A DNA stretch of 64,000 bases from Hysterangium stoloniferum. Taxonomy: Eukaryota; Basidiomycota; Agaricomycetes; Hysterangiales; Hysterangiaceae. The notes under the pieces were generated by a model. That model was given only the letters and a program-made list of their open reading frames with translations, had not been told where the DNA came from and did no database searches. The position numbers were made by a program, and so were the translations under genes. Below, one piece after another: positions 43,421 to 53,954 of this stretch; position 1 is the stretch's first letter, and each line of letters opens with the position of its first letter. The DNA lies in assembly GCA_015178975.1 (NCBI GenBank), contig WHVD01000074.1, forward strand, positions 186,001 to 250,000, written 5' to 3'.

Positions 43421-44272
43421 GTGCTGAAGAGTCACATGAGCCCTACAGGATTGTACTATAGAACCAGAATCAGCTCAATTAGTGCCAATCTACATTGGAG
43501 ACCTCACCCATGGATAGTTGAGGGAATCATTTTGCAGAATGATGATGGAAGTATACTAGCTGCTCCTGTGACTGCCATCTCCAGAGAAAGTGCCACAATA
43601 CCTCTCACTAACCCCTCTCTAACACCACAAATCATTAGACAAGGGGAAATCATTAGATTAATTCATGATGTGAACAAATGGGCCCAGATGCCTAAGTCTT
43701 CGATTAAGAAGGAATCAATGCAATCCACAGCAACCAAAATTGCTCATCTAGAAGAGAGCCTATCCAGGATGGAAGAGGAGTATGTTCTCAACCCTCAATC
43801 ATCTGGATTGTCCCTAGAATGGGAATCCACTGACAACTTTGATCCAGCAGGCCCTAAAACATCAGAGGTCACCACTATGAAAATGTTTCACTCAGAAGAC
43901 TTACACAAGTTGGTCAATGTAGGGCCTGACATTCCTGCTGACATCTCCCCTCATTTGGGATTGGTTTTGATTAAGAACATCCAAGCCTTCAGATCCCACC
44001 AAGGACTGTGGCAATTCAGGAGAATGCCCTTCAGACTCCAGAATGGACCCTCTATCTTCCAGAGGGTTATGCAAACTGTACTCACACCCTACTTGTGGAT
44101 ATTATGTCTAGTTCATATTGACAACATCATGATCTTTTCTAAGACATGGGATGATCATCTAGAGCATTTAGACCAAGTCCTACAGGCCATAATTGCAGTG
44201 GGAATCACTCTCTCACCCAAAAAGTGGTATGTTGGATATAACTCAATCTATTATTGGGGCATAAGGTGTAAC
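43421..44272 (+). pseudogene. Pol linker and RT with internal deletion, family A copy 2
   Basis: One long frame reads through the linker (SLSRMEEEYVLNPQSS, PDIPADISPHLGLVLIKNIQ) and jumps directly from NIQAF to RSHQGLWQFRRMPF, joining positions that are about 390 bp apart in copy 1. The deletion keeps the frame and removes RT blocks 1 to 3. The catalytic box is HIDN rather than YIDD. The frame runs on past the end of family A sequence into unrelated DNA at about 44272. Confidence 0.85.
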
Positions 44273-44974
44273 AGGCAGATGGGAATCCTGGGGAGTCTGG
44301 GCGGGGTTTGTGGGTCGTAGGTCGTAGGTCGGAGGTCGGAGGTCATGGGTCGTGAGTCGAGATAGTTGAGAGAGATAGATGTGCCGGAGCCCATGGGCTC
44401 TGACTAGTGCGAGCAGTGTGAATCAAGCAAGGGTTTAGAGCGGAAAATGGATTAAATTACTGGGGGGAATCTAAGCTAATTTTCTGACTGGATTGTATGT
44501 ACAACATCTGCCAGTTTAAATAGACCATGGAGTAAATGACATACCAAATCCAGTAATGACGAAATGAAAACTAACAAAACATAAAACGGGAATAGTAAAC
44601 ACCAAATTTGGTGTTGGGAACGGGACGGAATGGAGTGGAGTCCGAATCATGGCAAAGCATAACCCATAAAGGGAAACAGAGCGGGAGTGGAGTGACAGGT
44701 CATTTGACTAAAACAGGAACGGGGCTCAATTAGAGCAGTGACGGGATTCTGAGTGGGGTCTGGTGACTGATGCGTGGGACGAAGATGGACACAGATAGAG
44801 ACAGAGTCTGGGGGAAGTCCAGTGACTGATATGTGTCGTAATGAGGTCGAACGTAGCAAGTCTTGATGTACAGAGTCTGGGCAGGAAATCCTATAAACAG
44901 ACAATTGGTGCGTGTAGGGCATGGGGGCATACAGGTTAGTGCCCGGAGTCCAGCGGGATTGTCCAGTCATAACA
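44267..44974 (-). repeat. Candidate solo LTR, unassigned family
   Basis: A 708-bp block with TGTAACAGG at the left and GTCATAACA at the right, that is TG..CA with TGTTA termini as in other fungal LTRs. It follows the broken end of family A copy 2. Flanks TAAGG and ATAAA do not match, so insertion by retrotransposition is not shown. GTCG-rich short repeats occur at 44318-44360. Confidence 0.35.
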
Positions 44975-45331
44975 ATAAAATATTATATTCATAAATAACT
45001 AAAAGTAAATATAATAACTATATAATAATATCAAACCAGCCACCTGGTGCTTATTACACAGTGCATGGGAAAATCATCACAAGGGCACACAACAGTCACA
45101 GGGCATGTGACAGTCACACAGGGCGATGGATGTCATACATGCACAGATGCAGAAACATTACATCATCATGTATGTATGCTACTGCAGAAAAAACCAGAAA
45201 CTCCTGGAATATTCCAGTGGCTTCCAAAGGAACAGTTAGATATAATATATACAAGTAGATAGAATATTTAGTTCTAGAATGTTCCATTATGCCAAGAACA
45301 TTCTATGGAGCATATCTGAAAACTATTAAGT

Positions 45332-45505
45332 TGTTAAGAACTGAAAACTGACTAATGTCAGTAGGCCGACAGGGACCGATCAGAAGGACTTGGCTTCAGC
45401 TTATGTGCTGCACCCTGGCAAATATCCATCGGGTGTCCTTAAATTTTGGATGGGCAAAGACTAGTCCTGATGAGTACCTCATGGCAAGTTACCGATTGGG
45501 ACCAA
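45332..45505 (+). repeat. 5' part of a family D LTR
   Basis: Starts TGTTAAGAACTGAAAACTGA and contains GACTTGGCTTCAGCTTATGT, matching the inverted LTR at 52317-53047. The remainder is lost at the AT-rich satellite that follows. Confidence 0.65.
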
Positions 45506-45793
45506 AGGATAAATCAAGATGAAATACAAATAAAATATTTAAAAATAAAATAAAATAGGATAAATCGAAATAAATACAAAAAATGAAAGTAAAATGCTTA
45601 AAAATTGAATAAAATAGAGTAAACTAAAGCAAAATGTAATAAATCAAAATAGAAAACAATAAATCAGGATAAAATAAAATAAATCAAAATCAAATACAAT
45701 AAATCAAAATAAAATGTTTAAAAATAGAATAAAACAGAATAAACCAAAGTAAAATGTATTAAATCAGAATAAAATATAATGAGTCAAAATAAA
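45506..45793. repeat. AT-rich imperfect repeats
   Basis: Loose repeats of AAATCAAAATAAAAT and AAAATAGAATAAA. Leads directly into the 18-bp minisatellite. Confidence 0.7.
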
Positions 45794-46423
45794 GTAACTG
45801 TTGTTTCCTTTGTAACCGTTGTTTCCTTTGTAACCGTTGTTTCCTTTGTAACCGTTGTTTCCTTTGTAACCGTTGTTTCCTTTGTAACCGTTGTTTCCTT
45901 TGTAACCGTTGTTTCCTTTGTAACCGTTGTTTCCTTTGTAACCGTTGTTTCCTTTGTAACCGTTGTTTCCTTTGTAACCGTTGTTTCCTTTGTAACCGTT
46001 GTTTCCTTTGTAACCGTTGTTTCCTTTGTAACCGTTGTTTCCTTTGTAACCGTTGTTTCCTTTGTAACCGTTGTTTCCTTTGTAACCGTTGTTTCCTTTG
46101 TAACCGTTGTTTCCTTTGTAACCGTTGTTTCCTTTGTAACCGTTGTTTCCTTTGTAACCGTTGTTTCCTTTGTAACCGTTGTTTCCTTTGTAACCGTTGT
46201 TTCCTTTGTAACCGTTGTTTCCTTTGTAACCGTTGTTTCCTTTGTAACCGTTGTTTCCTTTGTAACCGTTGTTTCCTTTGTAACCGTTGTTTCCTTTGTA
46301 ACCGTTGTTTCCTTTGTAACCGTTGTTTCCTTTGTAACCGTTGTTTCCTTTGTAACCGTTGTTTCCTTTGTAACCGTTGTTTCCTTTGTAACCGTTGTTT
46401 TGTTTGTAACCTTTGTTTCCTTT
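45794..46423. repeat. 18-bp minisatellite, about 35 units
   Basis: Tandem GTAACCGTTGTTTCCTTT, 35 units with almost no variation except the first and the last two. The near-identity implies recent expansion or active homogenisation. It translates as VVSFVT repeats in an artificial 277-codon frame. Confidence 0.97.
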
Positions 46424-46888
46424 TATAATGGTTGTTATCTTTGTTGCCTTTGTAACTGTTTCCGTTCTCTGAACAGTTTTCCTTCCTTTAAAAACATTCT
46501 GTCCTTTAAAGACTTTCTGTTAAATGCTTTTCTTTCTAACACAATTTCTGTGTTCTCTGACAATGAGTCTCAGAAATGCATAAAGAGTTGTCACTGTTGT
46601 TTCCCTTTGTGACCATTGTTTCAGGTCTTGAAATGGTTTCCTTTGTTTAAATGGTTTCCATTCTTTAAAAAGGTTTCCTTTCTGAGACAATTTCCATTCT
46701 TTAAAATGGGTTCCATTGTAACACAGTTTCCATTCCAACACAATTTCTGTTATGACACAATATCTGTTCTAACAAGGCTTTCCATTCTTTGAAGATTTTC
46801 CACTTTAAAACAATTTCCTTTCTCAAACAACAATCAGCCTCAGATAAGTTAAAATTTGTTGATGTGGGGGTTTCACTTTGTAACCGTT
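46424..46888. repeat. Degenerate T-rich repeats between the two minisatellites
   Basis: Diverged copies of TTTCC(A/T)TTCTTTAAA-like phrases, plus one further CTTTGTAACCGTTG unit at about 46877 directly before the next array. A phrase GACAATGAGTCTCAGAAAT at about 46560 recurs after the second array at about 47354. Confidence 0.7.
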
Positions 46889-47336
46889 GAGACTTTACAT
46901 TCTACGAGACTTTACGTTCTACGAGACTTTACGTTCTACGAGACTTTACGTTCTACGAGACTTTACGTTCTACGAGACTTTACGTTCTACGAGACTTTAC
47001 GTTCTACGAGACTTTACGTTCTACGAGACTTTACGTTCTACGAGACTTTACGTTCTACGAGACTTTACGTTCTACGAGACTTTACGTTCTACGAGACTTT
47101 ACGTTCTACGAGACTTTACGTTCTACGAGACTTTACGTTCTACGAGACTTTACGTTCTACGATTACGTTACGAGACTTTACGTTCTACGAGACTTTACGT
47201 TCTACGAGACTTTACGTTCTACGAGACTTTACGTTCTACGAGACTTTACGTTCTACGAGACTTTACGTTCTACGAGACTTTACGTTCTACGAGACTTTAC
47301 GTTCTACGAGACTCTACATTCTATGAGACTTTACAT
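46889..47336. repeat. 17-bp minisatellite, about 26 units
   Basis: Tandem GAGACTTTACGTTCTAC, interrupted once near 47160 by a short TACGATTACGTTACGAGAC irregularity. Because 17 is not a multiple of three, open frames show a 17-residue period; they are not genes. Confidence 0.96.
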
Positions 47337-47401
47337 TTGAAAGCAATTTCCTTGACAATGAGTCTCAGAAATACTTAAGAGTTGTCGATGCGGGGGGGTT
47401 T

Positions 47402-47418
47402 GGGGGGCTTCGCCCCCC
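47402..47418. other. GC-rich perfect hairpin
   Basis: GGGGGGC, loop TTC, GCCCCCC: a 7-bp stem in otherwise AT-rich DNA right after the satellite block. Function unknown. Confidence 0.7.
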
Positions 47419-47658
47419 AACAAGCTGGAGCCCGCAGCATAGCAAGGGTTCCCAGGCTTGTATCTAGATTATGGAAGTATGGTGCCATTACATAAGCTCC
47501 AAATATGGAAATATTACAAATATTTATATACAAGAGACTCATGTGAAGGGTTTTTTTGCTGGCAACTTTGATAACTACATATAAATTCTTATAGTCATGT
47601 GACCTTGTTGATTGTTTACCTCCAATTAGGTCATATGAACAAAATCATGTAATGTCAC

Positions 47659-47860
47659 ATGATCATGTTGTACTGGAGTATACATATATCACCTTTAGCA
47701 ACTAGTAATGCCCTAATCCCCAAGATGCACACCTCGTCTCTTGCCAGCCAGAATCATATCCTCTCACTGCTTGATGCTGGCCATACAGCTAGCCACATTG
47801 CAGCTTCTACTGGCCATGGCATTGGCACAGTCTCTAGGCTTCACTCCAATCATCATTGTC
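47659..47860 (+). pseudogene. Tc1-like transposase N-terminal helix-turn-helix fragment
   Basis: Reads MHTSSLASQNHILSLLDAGH then TASHIAASTGHGIGTVSRLH, the form of the first helix-turn-helix of fungal Tc1-type transposases (QILSLLxxGxSxxxIAxxTGxSxGTVSRI). It stops where the copia 3' LTR begins at 47861. The rest of the transposase is not in the window. It is unrelated in detail to the element at 31350. Confidence 0.6.
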
Positions 47861-48123
47861 TGTAATAACTAGAACAGATAGTATCTCAGTCGACTCGTAG
47901 AGAGTAACTCGACTGAGGTATCTGATGTCGATTCACATGTATTTAAGTGCAATTGCGAATAATAGTGGGAGGCGACACAAAAGCGAAAAAACTAGGGCAT
48001 AGGTAACAATAGATCATAGGTAACAATGGGCACTAAGGGAACAATGAGCACAGAGAACAAACAAAGGGAACAATGGGGTGAATGGGAACAAAGGGAGAGA
48101 ACGTGTGGGCCTGAATTACAACA
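47861..48123 (-). repeat. 3' LTR of the copia element
   Basis: 263 bp; in element orientation starts TGTTGTAATTCAGG and ends CTAGTTATTACA. It includes an inverted repeat (CTCAGTCGA at 47885-47893 and TCGACTGAG at 47909-47917). Confidence 0.7.
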
Positions 48124-48274
48124 CTCCCCCTGGCTACACATTCTCCCTGAAATTGCACAGGTGGATTGCCGCACATTGTCGCTCATGTATGATGCATGGG
48201 AGCTGTTTAGTAAACATATCTGTGAGATTATCAGCTGACACAAGTCTTTGTATGTCAATATCACCCTCCTCGAC

Positions 48275-49465
48275 TCATTCGCGAATATAGTGGTACCTAA
48301 TGTCGATATGCTTGACACGGGAGTGGTGTTTCGCATTTTTTGTTAATGAGACAGCACCGGCATTATCGTTCCAGAGTATCGCCGGTTTTAGTTGCAGATA
48401 ACCAACCTCATCCATTGCAGAATACATCCATAAGATTTGTTTCATTCCTCGTGTAAGTGCCATGTACTCGGCTTCTGTGGTTGAGAGGGCGACCATCGGT
48501 TGGTACTGGGATCCCCACGCAGTGGGGCCACCTGCCTGTATGAAGATGTGTCCAGAACAAGATCACCGAGTGTCAAGGTCACTGCCATAGTCTGCATCAA
48601 CATATCCAACAGGCTTGAGATCTGTGAATTGGCCACCATATGTTATCTTGTAATCCAAAGTCCCTTTGATATAACAAAGGACATGAGTAAGTGCATTCCA
48701 GTGCTCCTTGCCGGGATTTGATGCAAATTTGCTGAGTGTAGATATGGCATAAGAAAGGTCTGGACGTGTCGCAATTTGTGTGTACATGATGGATCCCAGC
48801 AGCTCTCGGTATGGCTTATCAGCGATGAATATATGGTCTTCTTTAGTCTTTGGTACCATATCATGTGTCAGGATTATTCCTGGTGGCAATGGTGTCCCTC
48901 GTGGGTTGCAATCACTCATCCCAAACCTGTCCAGTATGCATTCGAGGTAAGCTTGTTGTGAGATGCTTATTATTCCTGCTTTCCTGTCCCTATCAATGTG
49001 GATACCTAAAACTAAGTTTGCATCCCCCAGGTCCTTTGTTTTGTATTTCCAGCCCAACTCATCTTTTGCCTTTTCAGCCTCCTCTTTGGATGATGAAACA
49101 CCAGTTGTATCATCCGTGTATGTGCTGGTGATTGTAATATCGCCATTAGCATGTCGTGAGCGTACTGCAGGATCTGCCTTCGATCTGTAATATCCTAATT
49201 CTCCCATTTCCTCATTTAATGCCTCTGCCCAGTTATACACGCTGTCCATCATTCCATATAGTGTTTTGTTTAATCGCCCTACCTTGCCATCCACTGTGGC
49301 TCCTTCAGGGAGCTCAATATGGGTGATTGCTTGCAGATGTGAGTTTAGATATGCAGCCATGTAGTCAACCTGCCATGCTTCCATGTCCTTGGCCGCTGCG
49401 ATTGCAAGGTTCATGTGGAGTGATTCATAGCGAACGACAGATGCATAGGTCTCGAAAAAGTCCAC
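48275..49465 (-). pseudogene. Copia reverse transcriptase and RNase H
   Basis: 48563-49465 is a 300-codon RT: FFETYASVVRYESLHMNLAI, WQVDYMAAYLNSHLQAITHI, KTLYGMMDSVYNWAEAL and the catalytic TYTDDTTGVSSS with both Asp present, then KDLGDANLVLGIHIDRDRKA and PYRELLGSIMYTQIATRPDL. 48275-48496 is the RNase H end: ALSTTEAEYMALTRGMKQIL, LWNDNAGAVSLTKN, HSRVKHIDIRYHYIRE. The RT and RNase H frames are separated by a frame change near 48500. Asp in YVDADYGSDLDTR is the first RNase H Asp. The RT itself is well kept. Confidence 0.92.
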
Positions 49466-49507
49466 TCCTGGGATTTGGGTGAAGCCCTTTGCAACTAATC
49501 GGGCTTT

Positions 49508-50478
49508 TCATGTGGTGAGATGTCCATCTGCATCATATTTATTAGCGAATGTCCACCTGGTTTTAACCAATCGTGCATCAGCAGGGGGGTCCACCTCCTC
49601 CCATACTTCCCTTTCCCTCATGACTGCTAATTCCTTGGTGATTGGACCTGCCCAAATATCTGGGCATGTCATTGCTTCAGCGTACGAATTTGGGAGCCAA
49701 TAATTTGTTGGGTCTGGGAGATCGTTGATGTTGGTGTTAGTATGGAAGACTTTGGCACTGTTGATGTTCGTTGGTGTCCCTCTGTTCATTGCCCAATCCT
49801 CCCCAGCATGCTGAGCATTTTTGACATTTTGTTCAGATTCCTGGGAATCTAATATTGCCTGAGTTTGTATACGGTTGCGTGTAGAGTGACGGGGTAAGTT
49901 GTCCTGATCTGGTTGGATATTGGCCTGTGCAGTTTTGGGGTCAGGGACTTGTGCTATGGGATTGTGAGAGGTTGTGGCTATCTCATTGGGGAAGACATCT
50001 GTGTCCCCTTCATTCACTGTTCCAGGTATAGTTTTGTGTCCCACACCTTCCTCAAAGATTACGTCCCTCAAGCGGATAATATGTCTTGTAACAGGGTCAT
50101 AAAGTCGGTAGGCATCACATCCAAAGTATCCAATCAGAATGCACTTAACAGATCCTGGTTCTAGCTTACCCAAACCACCATTGGCCTCTACTGGGATTTT
50201 AGCATATGCGATGCATCCAAAGGGGTGTAGGTGAGAGACATCAGGTTTTGTTTTGTGCCATAGCTTGAAGGGAGTGACAGAGGGGTTTCTAGCATTAGAG
50301 GTTACTGAAGTATGTGACAGTGGATGCAATCTCACACCACACTGATGGTAGTAGGCTTGCCTCATTGAGTAGGACATGGACTCGTTCAATAATTGTGCGA
50401 TGGGCATGTTCTGCGATGCCATTAGATGCTGAAGAATATGCGGATGTCATTTCATGAAGTATCCCATTGTTTGCTGTA
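49508..50478 (-). pseudogene. Copia integrase C-terminal region and linker
   Basis: Near 50295-50478 the integrase tail reads SASNGIAEHAHRTIIERVHV and LLNEASLLPSVWCEIASTVT. 49508-50422 continues with TPFKLWHKTKPDVSHLHPFG, then CDAYRLYDPVTRHIIRLRDV, a long hydrophilic linker, and DLPDPTNYWLPNSYAEAMTC, WEEVDPPADARLVKTRWTFA, the lead-in to RT. The integrase catalytic core (its D and D) is missing. The junction with RT has a stop near 49505. Confidence 0.88.
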
Positions 50479-50479
50479 A

Positions 50480-50930
50480 AGCCCTTTTTCTTCCGAATCC
50501 GTGCTTCTTTTTCCACCTTTGCTCTTTCCAACTCCCGTTTTTCCACCCTCACCCACTCCAACTCCCGTTTTTCCACCCTCACCCACTCCAACTCCCGCTT
50601 TTCCGCCTCTTCCGCCTCTTTCAACTCCTGCATCAACGCCTTTCCTCCTCCTCCTGTCGTCACCTCAACTCCTCCATTTTTTGTCATTTTTGTTGAAGTT
50701 CGGCGACCTTCGACATTTTTTCAAGAATGGCAATTTCAGTATCTGAATCTTCCAGGGTAGTAATGAATAGAGGCCGACGAATCAACATGCAAGTTGTGGA
50801 TAAAGAAACAAAAGCATTAATTCGAATATTTGGAGGTTTTTATACTCAGAACATCAGCCGAAACTCTCACCTCCATAATTGCATAAATTTCACGACACAT
50901 AACAACCAGCCGTCGCTTCAATCACTCAGT
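50480..50930 (-). pseudogene. Coiled-coil gag N-terminal fragment (probably family C)
   Basis: Minus-strand frames read SDTEIAILEKMSKVAELQQK, a stop, then a highly charged helical region with the unit KRELEWVRVE repeated three times. It lies just inside the family C LTR at 50973-51516 in the orientation expected for a gag start, and is cut at 50478 by the copia integrase. Assignment as gag is by position and coiled-coil character only. Confidence 0.45.
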
Positions 50931-50972
50931 ACCTAATCACCTCTATGGGACTTCAGCCTAACAGAGGAGTAC

Positions 50973-51516
50973 TGTTACGACCCATTCCCGGATGTTTCAA
51001 TATCCGACTTCCAATCTCCGACTACCGAACATCATAGTTACCATATCATCCGTATTCTTCTCTTGTTCCACATTTGGTAATTTGTCCATTGACAAGTATT
51101 CACTTGTTTGTTTGTTGTATTCCCATTTCAGAATATCGTCTCCCTAATATGTCTTATTGTATTTCCGTTTTAAGAACACTTCCATTTCCGTCTTATTATG
51201 GTCTTAGTTTGTAGTACAATAATGAGTAGACTTATATTAGTTTCCACGAAGTTGTACTTTACCTTAGATCTGATATCGACTTAGTTTCTTATTCCTTCTC
51301 CCGTCTTTCTGTACGCTCGATATTCGGAACTCTTCAGAACCCTGAATATCCGTATCTTCCATCGTAAGCCTCACCTTTGAAATTAAGGACATTGAGTGTT
51401 TGTGTAGAGGTGCAGCACATAAGCTGAAGCCGACGTCCTGACCCTATCCGATAGTTCCCGACTTCCCGGTCACTTTCCGATAGTTCCGGAATAAGTTCCC
51501 GACACGGCACTTAACA
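50973..51516 (-). repeat. LTR of family C
   Basis: 544 bp; in element orientation starts TGTTAAGTGCCG and ends GTCGTAACA. It aligns with the solo LTR at 13502-14165 but keeps far more CG sites. No matching 5-bp flanks, so it is likely the 5' LTR of a truncated element. Confidence 0.8.
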
Positions 51517-51550
51517 GATTCTAAGTACATGAATATAGGAGACTTATGTA

Positions 51551-51612
51551 TTGTTAAGAGCAGAAACTAACACTAACTGATGTCAGTAGACCGATGGGCA
51601 CCTGTGAGGTAT
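51551..51612 (+). repeat. Short 5' fragment of a family D LTR
   Basis: TGTTAAGAGCAGAAACTAAC and GATGTCAGTAGACCGA match the start of the LTR at 45332. Similarity ends after about 60 bases. Confidence 0.5.
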
Positions 51613-52050
51613 CAACCTCATCTCATAATATTCTCTTAATTTTCTGTGGATTATTTAATATTTTTTCGAATTTATTGTATTTTTATTATATGTTTATTGT
51701 GAAATATAAGGCCTTATTCCTTTTAACTTTGCATAATAATAGCATATATGAGCTCATATAATGTGTGTGTGGGGGAGAGTAAGGGTACTTGTCTTACGGC
51801 ATTGAAATTCTGAGAATCTTGAGACCCAATGGTACACCTGTCAGGATAGAGGTTTCAAGCCGAGATCAATGATCACCGAAGCTGACGCAGGTTGTGCTGT
51901 GAGGCCAGCAGGTTTCCCTGCTGGATCGTCCATTGATGTCCATGTAGCAAGATGATAGTCAGGCTGCCAAATGTCTGTGCCGGGCTGTGCCGAGCACTGC
52001 TGGCCTGATACTTGGTGCACCAGGCATGATCAGGACCTGAGCAGCCAGCA
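51613..52050. other. No recognised feature
   Basis: AT-rich first half, then a CG-containing stretch (51840-52080) with repeated CAGGCCTGATC-like and GGCCGAC phrases. No coding signal identified. Confidence 0.3.
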
Positions 52051-53830
52051 TCAGATAAGTCGGCATCTAGCCAGGCCGACAGGCCTGATCAGGATTTTCT
52101 GATTTTTCTGACATAGATAAATAAAAACAATATGAGAATGAAACAATGAGATTGAGATGTGTGTAAGTAATGTCTGATTGGCATCAAAGTGACATGCTAC
52201 CTCATACCAGGCTAAGAAATCTTCATTAGGGGGGTGGTCAGAGCCCAGCTCAGCAATGTGGTCCTGGAGATGCTTGTCTAGTGTTATGACTGTGTTGAAA
52301 CTCTGTCGCAACCCAATGATACTATTGTCTGCCTACATTTCAAGTTATTGGCCAAGTCATCATATCAGCAACCATTGGTACACCAACACTGATGTATACC
52401 TTCACAGCAATCAAACCCTGTTTATGCCCTTGTCAAGTTATACTTATATCATCTGGTTATGCTTTGATACATCCCCTTTTTAGTTATGATGATCTGTTCT
52501 ACTCTATGTTTTACATATGCTCGTATATACTTGTAGCTCTTGAACTATTCCCTTTTCTCATAATTCCATTCTCGGTTAATCATAGCTTCCAATCTTCTCG
52601 TAACCTTCCGGTTCCTAGTCAAGTTTATTTTTCACTAATTGGACATTCCTGCTCTTACCTTAGTTAGTATTTTGAGATGCCGATAACTAGTATTTAAGTC
52701 CAACTGTAATGTAGCTACAGAGCAATCAGTATATTGACTCAGAACACTCATAAACAACTCTCATAGTCTCGCTCTAAATATCCTGCTCTCTGCCTCTGCT
52801 TGCACTTGCTCACCCTCAGTTTCCGACTCTCAGTTTCAGACCCTTTGACCCAACCCTCAACTTATCCTTTGGCTTCTGATCAGTGACTTACCAAGAGGAT
52901 TATTCAACAGGACTAGTTCTCCACCTCCCTGAAATTTAAGGACACCTGACAGTAACTTGTGAGGGTGCAGTATATAAGCTGAAGCCAAGTCCTTCCATTC
53001 AGTGCCTGTCAGTCTGCTGAACATCAGTCAGTTTTCTGTTCTTAACATCTAGGCCTCATCTGAACTTCATCACAATCACTCATCTTTCTGTGTACCTCAC
53101 TTCAGTAATCACCTCTTCAAACTGATTGATGTAATCATCAACAGGGCCGTGGCCCTGGAAGTAACCTGTTCCCTCTAATTTGGTGAGGGAAACAGTCTCC
53201 TCATCCTGAGGGCAAACGTGAAGCCTAAACTAATGCTCAAAATCTGCCCATGAGCTAAATAGGGGGGCTCCTGAAGGTTGGGTGCTAATTATGCACTGTG
53301 CAAAGGCAGCAGCTTGGCCAGTCTTCATGTAAGAGAGCACCCAGGCTATCTGGGCCTGCTCTAAGTAGAGGGTGCAGCTAGTAAGGAATGCCCTCCCTGA
53401 AGAATGGTCCCCATTGAAGTCATTTGGGGTGGTGGTGCAAAGATGAGTCTATGGAGCAATAGGCACCTGTGTGCCAAAATGGGGTGGGGGGCCTTCATCA
53501 TGGTTGTGGGAGATGTACATACAGGGTGCAGGGAACACCACATGTGGGGGAAAATGCTCCTGGGGGTCGTGCTAGGAGGGCCCTAGTGCATAATCACCAG
53601 GCAGAACATTTTGAGGGTGTGTGTATGAAAACAGTGGATAAGGGTAGGGCACTTGGCAGGGCACCAAGCATGTGTGGGAACATAGGTGCTTCATATGCAC
53701 CCAGGTCATAGGAGTGTGGGGAAGGCTGGGCCATTGCAACATCACTGCAATGAGTGGTGAGGTGGCAGTGTACCATTTTGGTCACCAGGTGGTAAGTTGA
53801 GCTCTGGACCCCATCATACATGCACCTGAC
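52051..53830 (-). pseudogene. Gypsy gag remnant interrupted by a family D LTR
   Basis: Minus-strand gag. From 53400 downward: SGRAFLTSCTLYLEQAQIAW, VLSYMKTGQAAAFAQCI, SWADFEH then TVSLTKLEGTGYFQGHGPVD and DYINQFEEVITEVRYTE, ending in VIVMKFR near 53055. After the LTR (52317-53047) it resumes as LRQSFNTVITLDKHLQDHIA and FLAWYEVACHFDANQ. These are typical capsid phrases of basidiomycete gypsy gag. One stop falls within FEH*FRLHV. No knuckle follows; the fragment ends in unassigned sequence. Confidence 0.75.
52317..53047 (-). mobile_element. Family D LTR inserted in gag
   Basis: 731 bp; in element orientation starts TGTTAAGAACAG and ends with a TATCA terminus. It lies between two pieces of one gag. 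Flanks do not give a clean 5-bp duplication (CCCAA and TCTAG on the plus strand), so the insertion is old or the outer limits are slightly off. Related copies at 45332, 51551 and 55016. Confidence 0.75.
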
Positions 53831-53954
53831 TCTTTATGCCCACCAAGTCAAAGTTCACAACCAGACAACCTGCCAGGAGCTAGACATCAAACCTGTCTAT
53901 GACTGACCCTCTTCATCTCATGCACCAGTCATTGGAATACCTGCCAGGACCCAT

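Larger units (their letters stand above)
40411..44272 (+). mobile_element. Ty3/gypsy family A copy 2, truncated at both ends
   Basis: Plus-strand copy that aligns to copy 1 from about 6365 down to about 1470. It begins inside the KDZ transposase without an LTR, and its end at GGGCATAAGGTGT is fused to unrelated sequence. It lacks the solo LTR nested in copy 1 and has its own 390-bp deletion in RT. No target duplication is recognisable. It is a defective insertion or rearranged fragment. Confidence 0.85.
47861..50478 (-). mobile_element. Ty1/copia element, 5'-truncated
   Basis: Minus-strand element with integrase C-terminal region, RT and RNase H in that order, which is the copia order (integrase before RT). 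The 3' LTR is 47861-48123, with the polypurine tract AGCCAGGGGGAG adjacent. The 5' part (gag, protease, integrase core, 5' LTR) is missing; at about 50478 the sequence is fused to a coiled-coil frame from another element. Confidence 0.85.

Noticed and set aside
45215..45235. CCAGTGGCTTCCAAAGGAAC as a Tc1/mariner terminus like 31350
   Set aside because: The match stops after AGTGGCTTCCAAA and there is no ACTGTCCCAATG or inner repeat.
45779..46612. 277-codon open frame of VVSFVT repeats
   Set aside because: It is only the translation of the 18-bp minisatellite; the unit length is a multiple of three, so any frame without a stop stays open.
46856..47378. 156- and 163-codon open frames with a 17-residue period
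   Set aside because: By-products of the 17-bp array (51 nt equals three units). Two frames of the same array give the same protein pattern.
50454..50760. Plus-strand Pro/Ser/Phe-rich ORFs
   Set aside because: They are the antisense of the coiled-coil repeat and copia integrase tail on the minus strand.
50968..51528. AGTAC repeated near both ends of the family C LTR as a target duplication
   Set aside because: The right copy lies several bases beyond the LTR terminus, so the two are not both adjacent to TG..CA ends.
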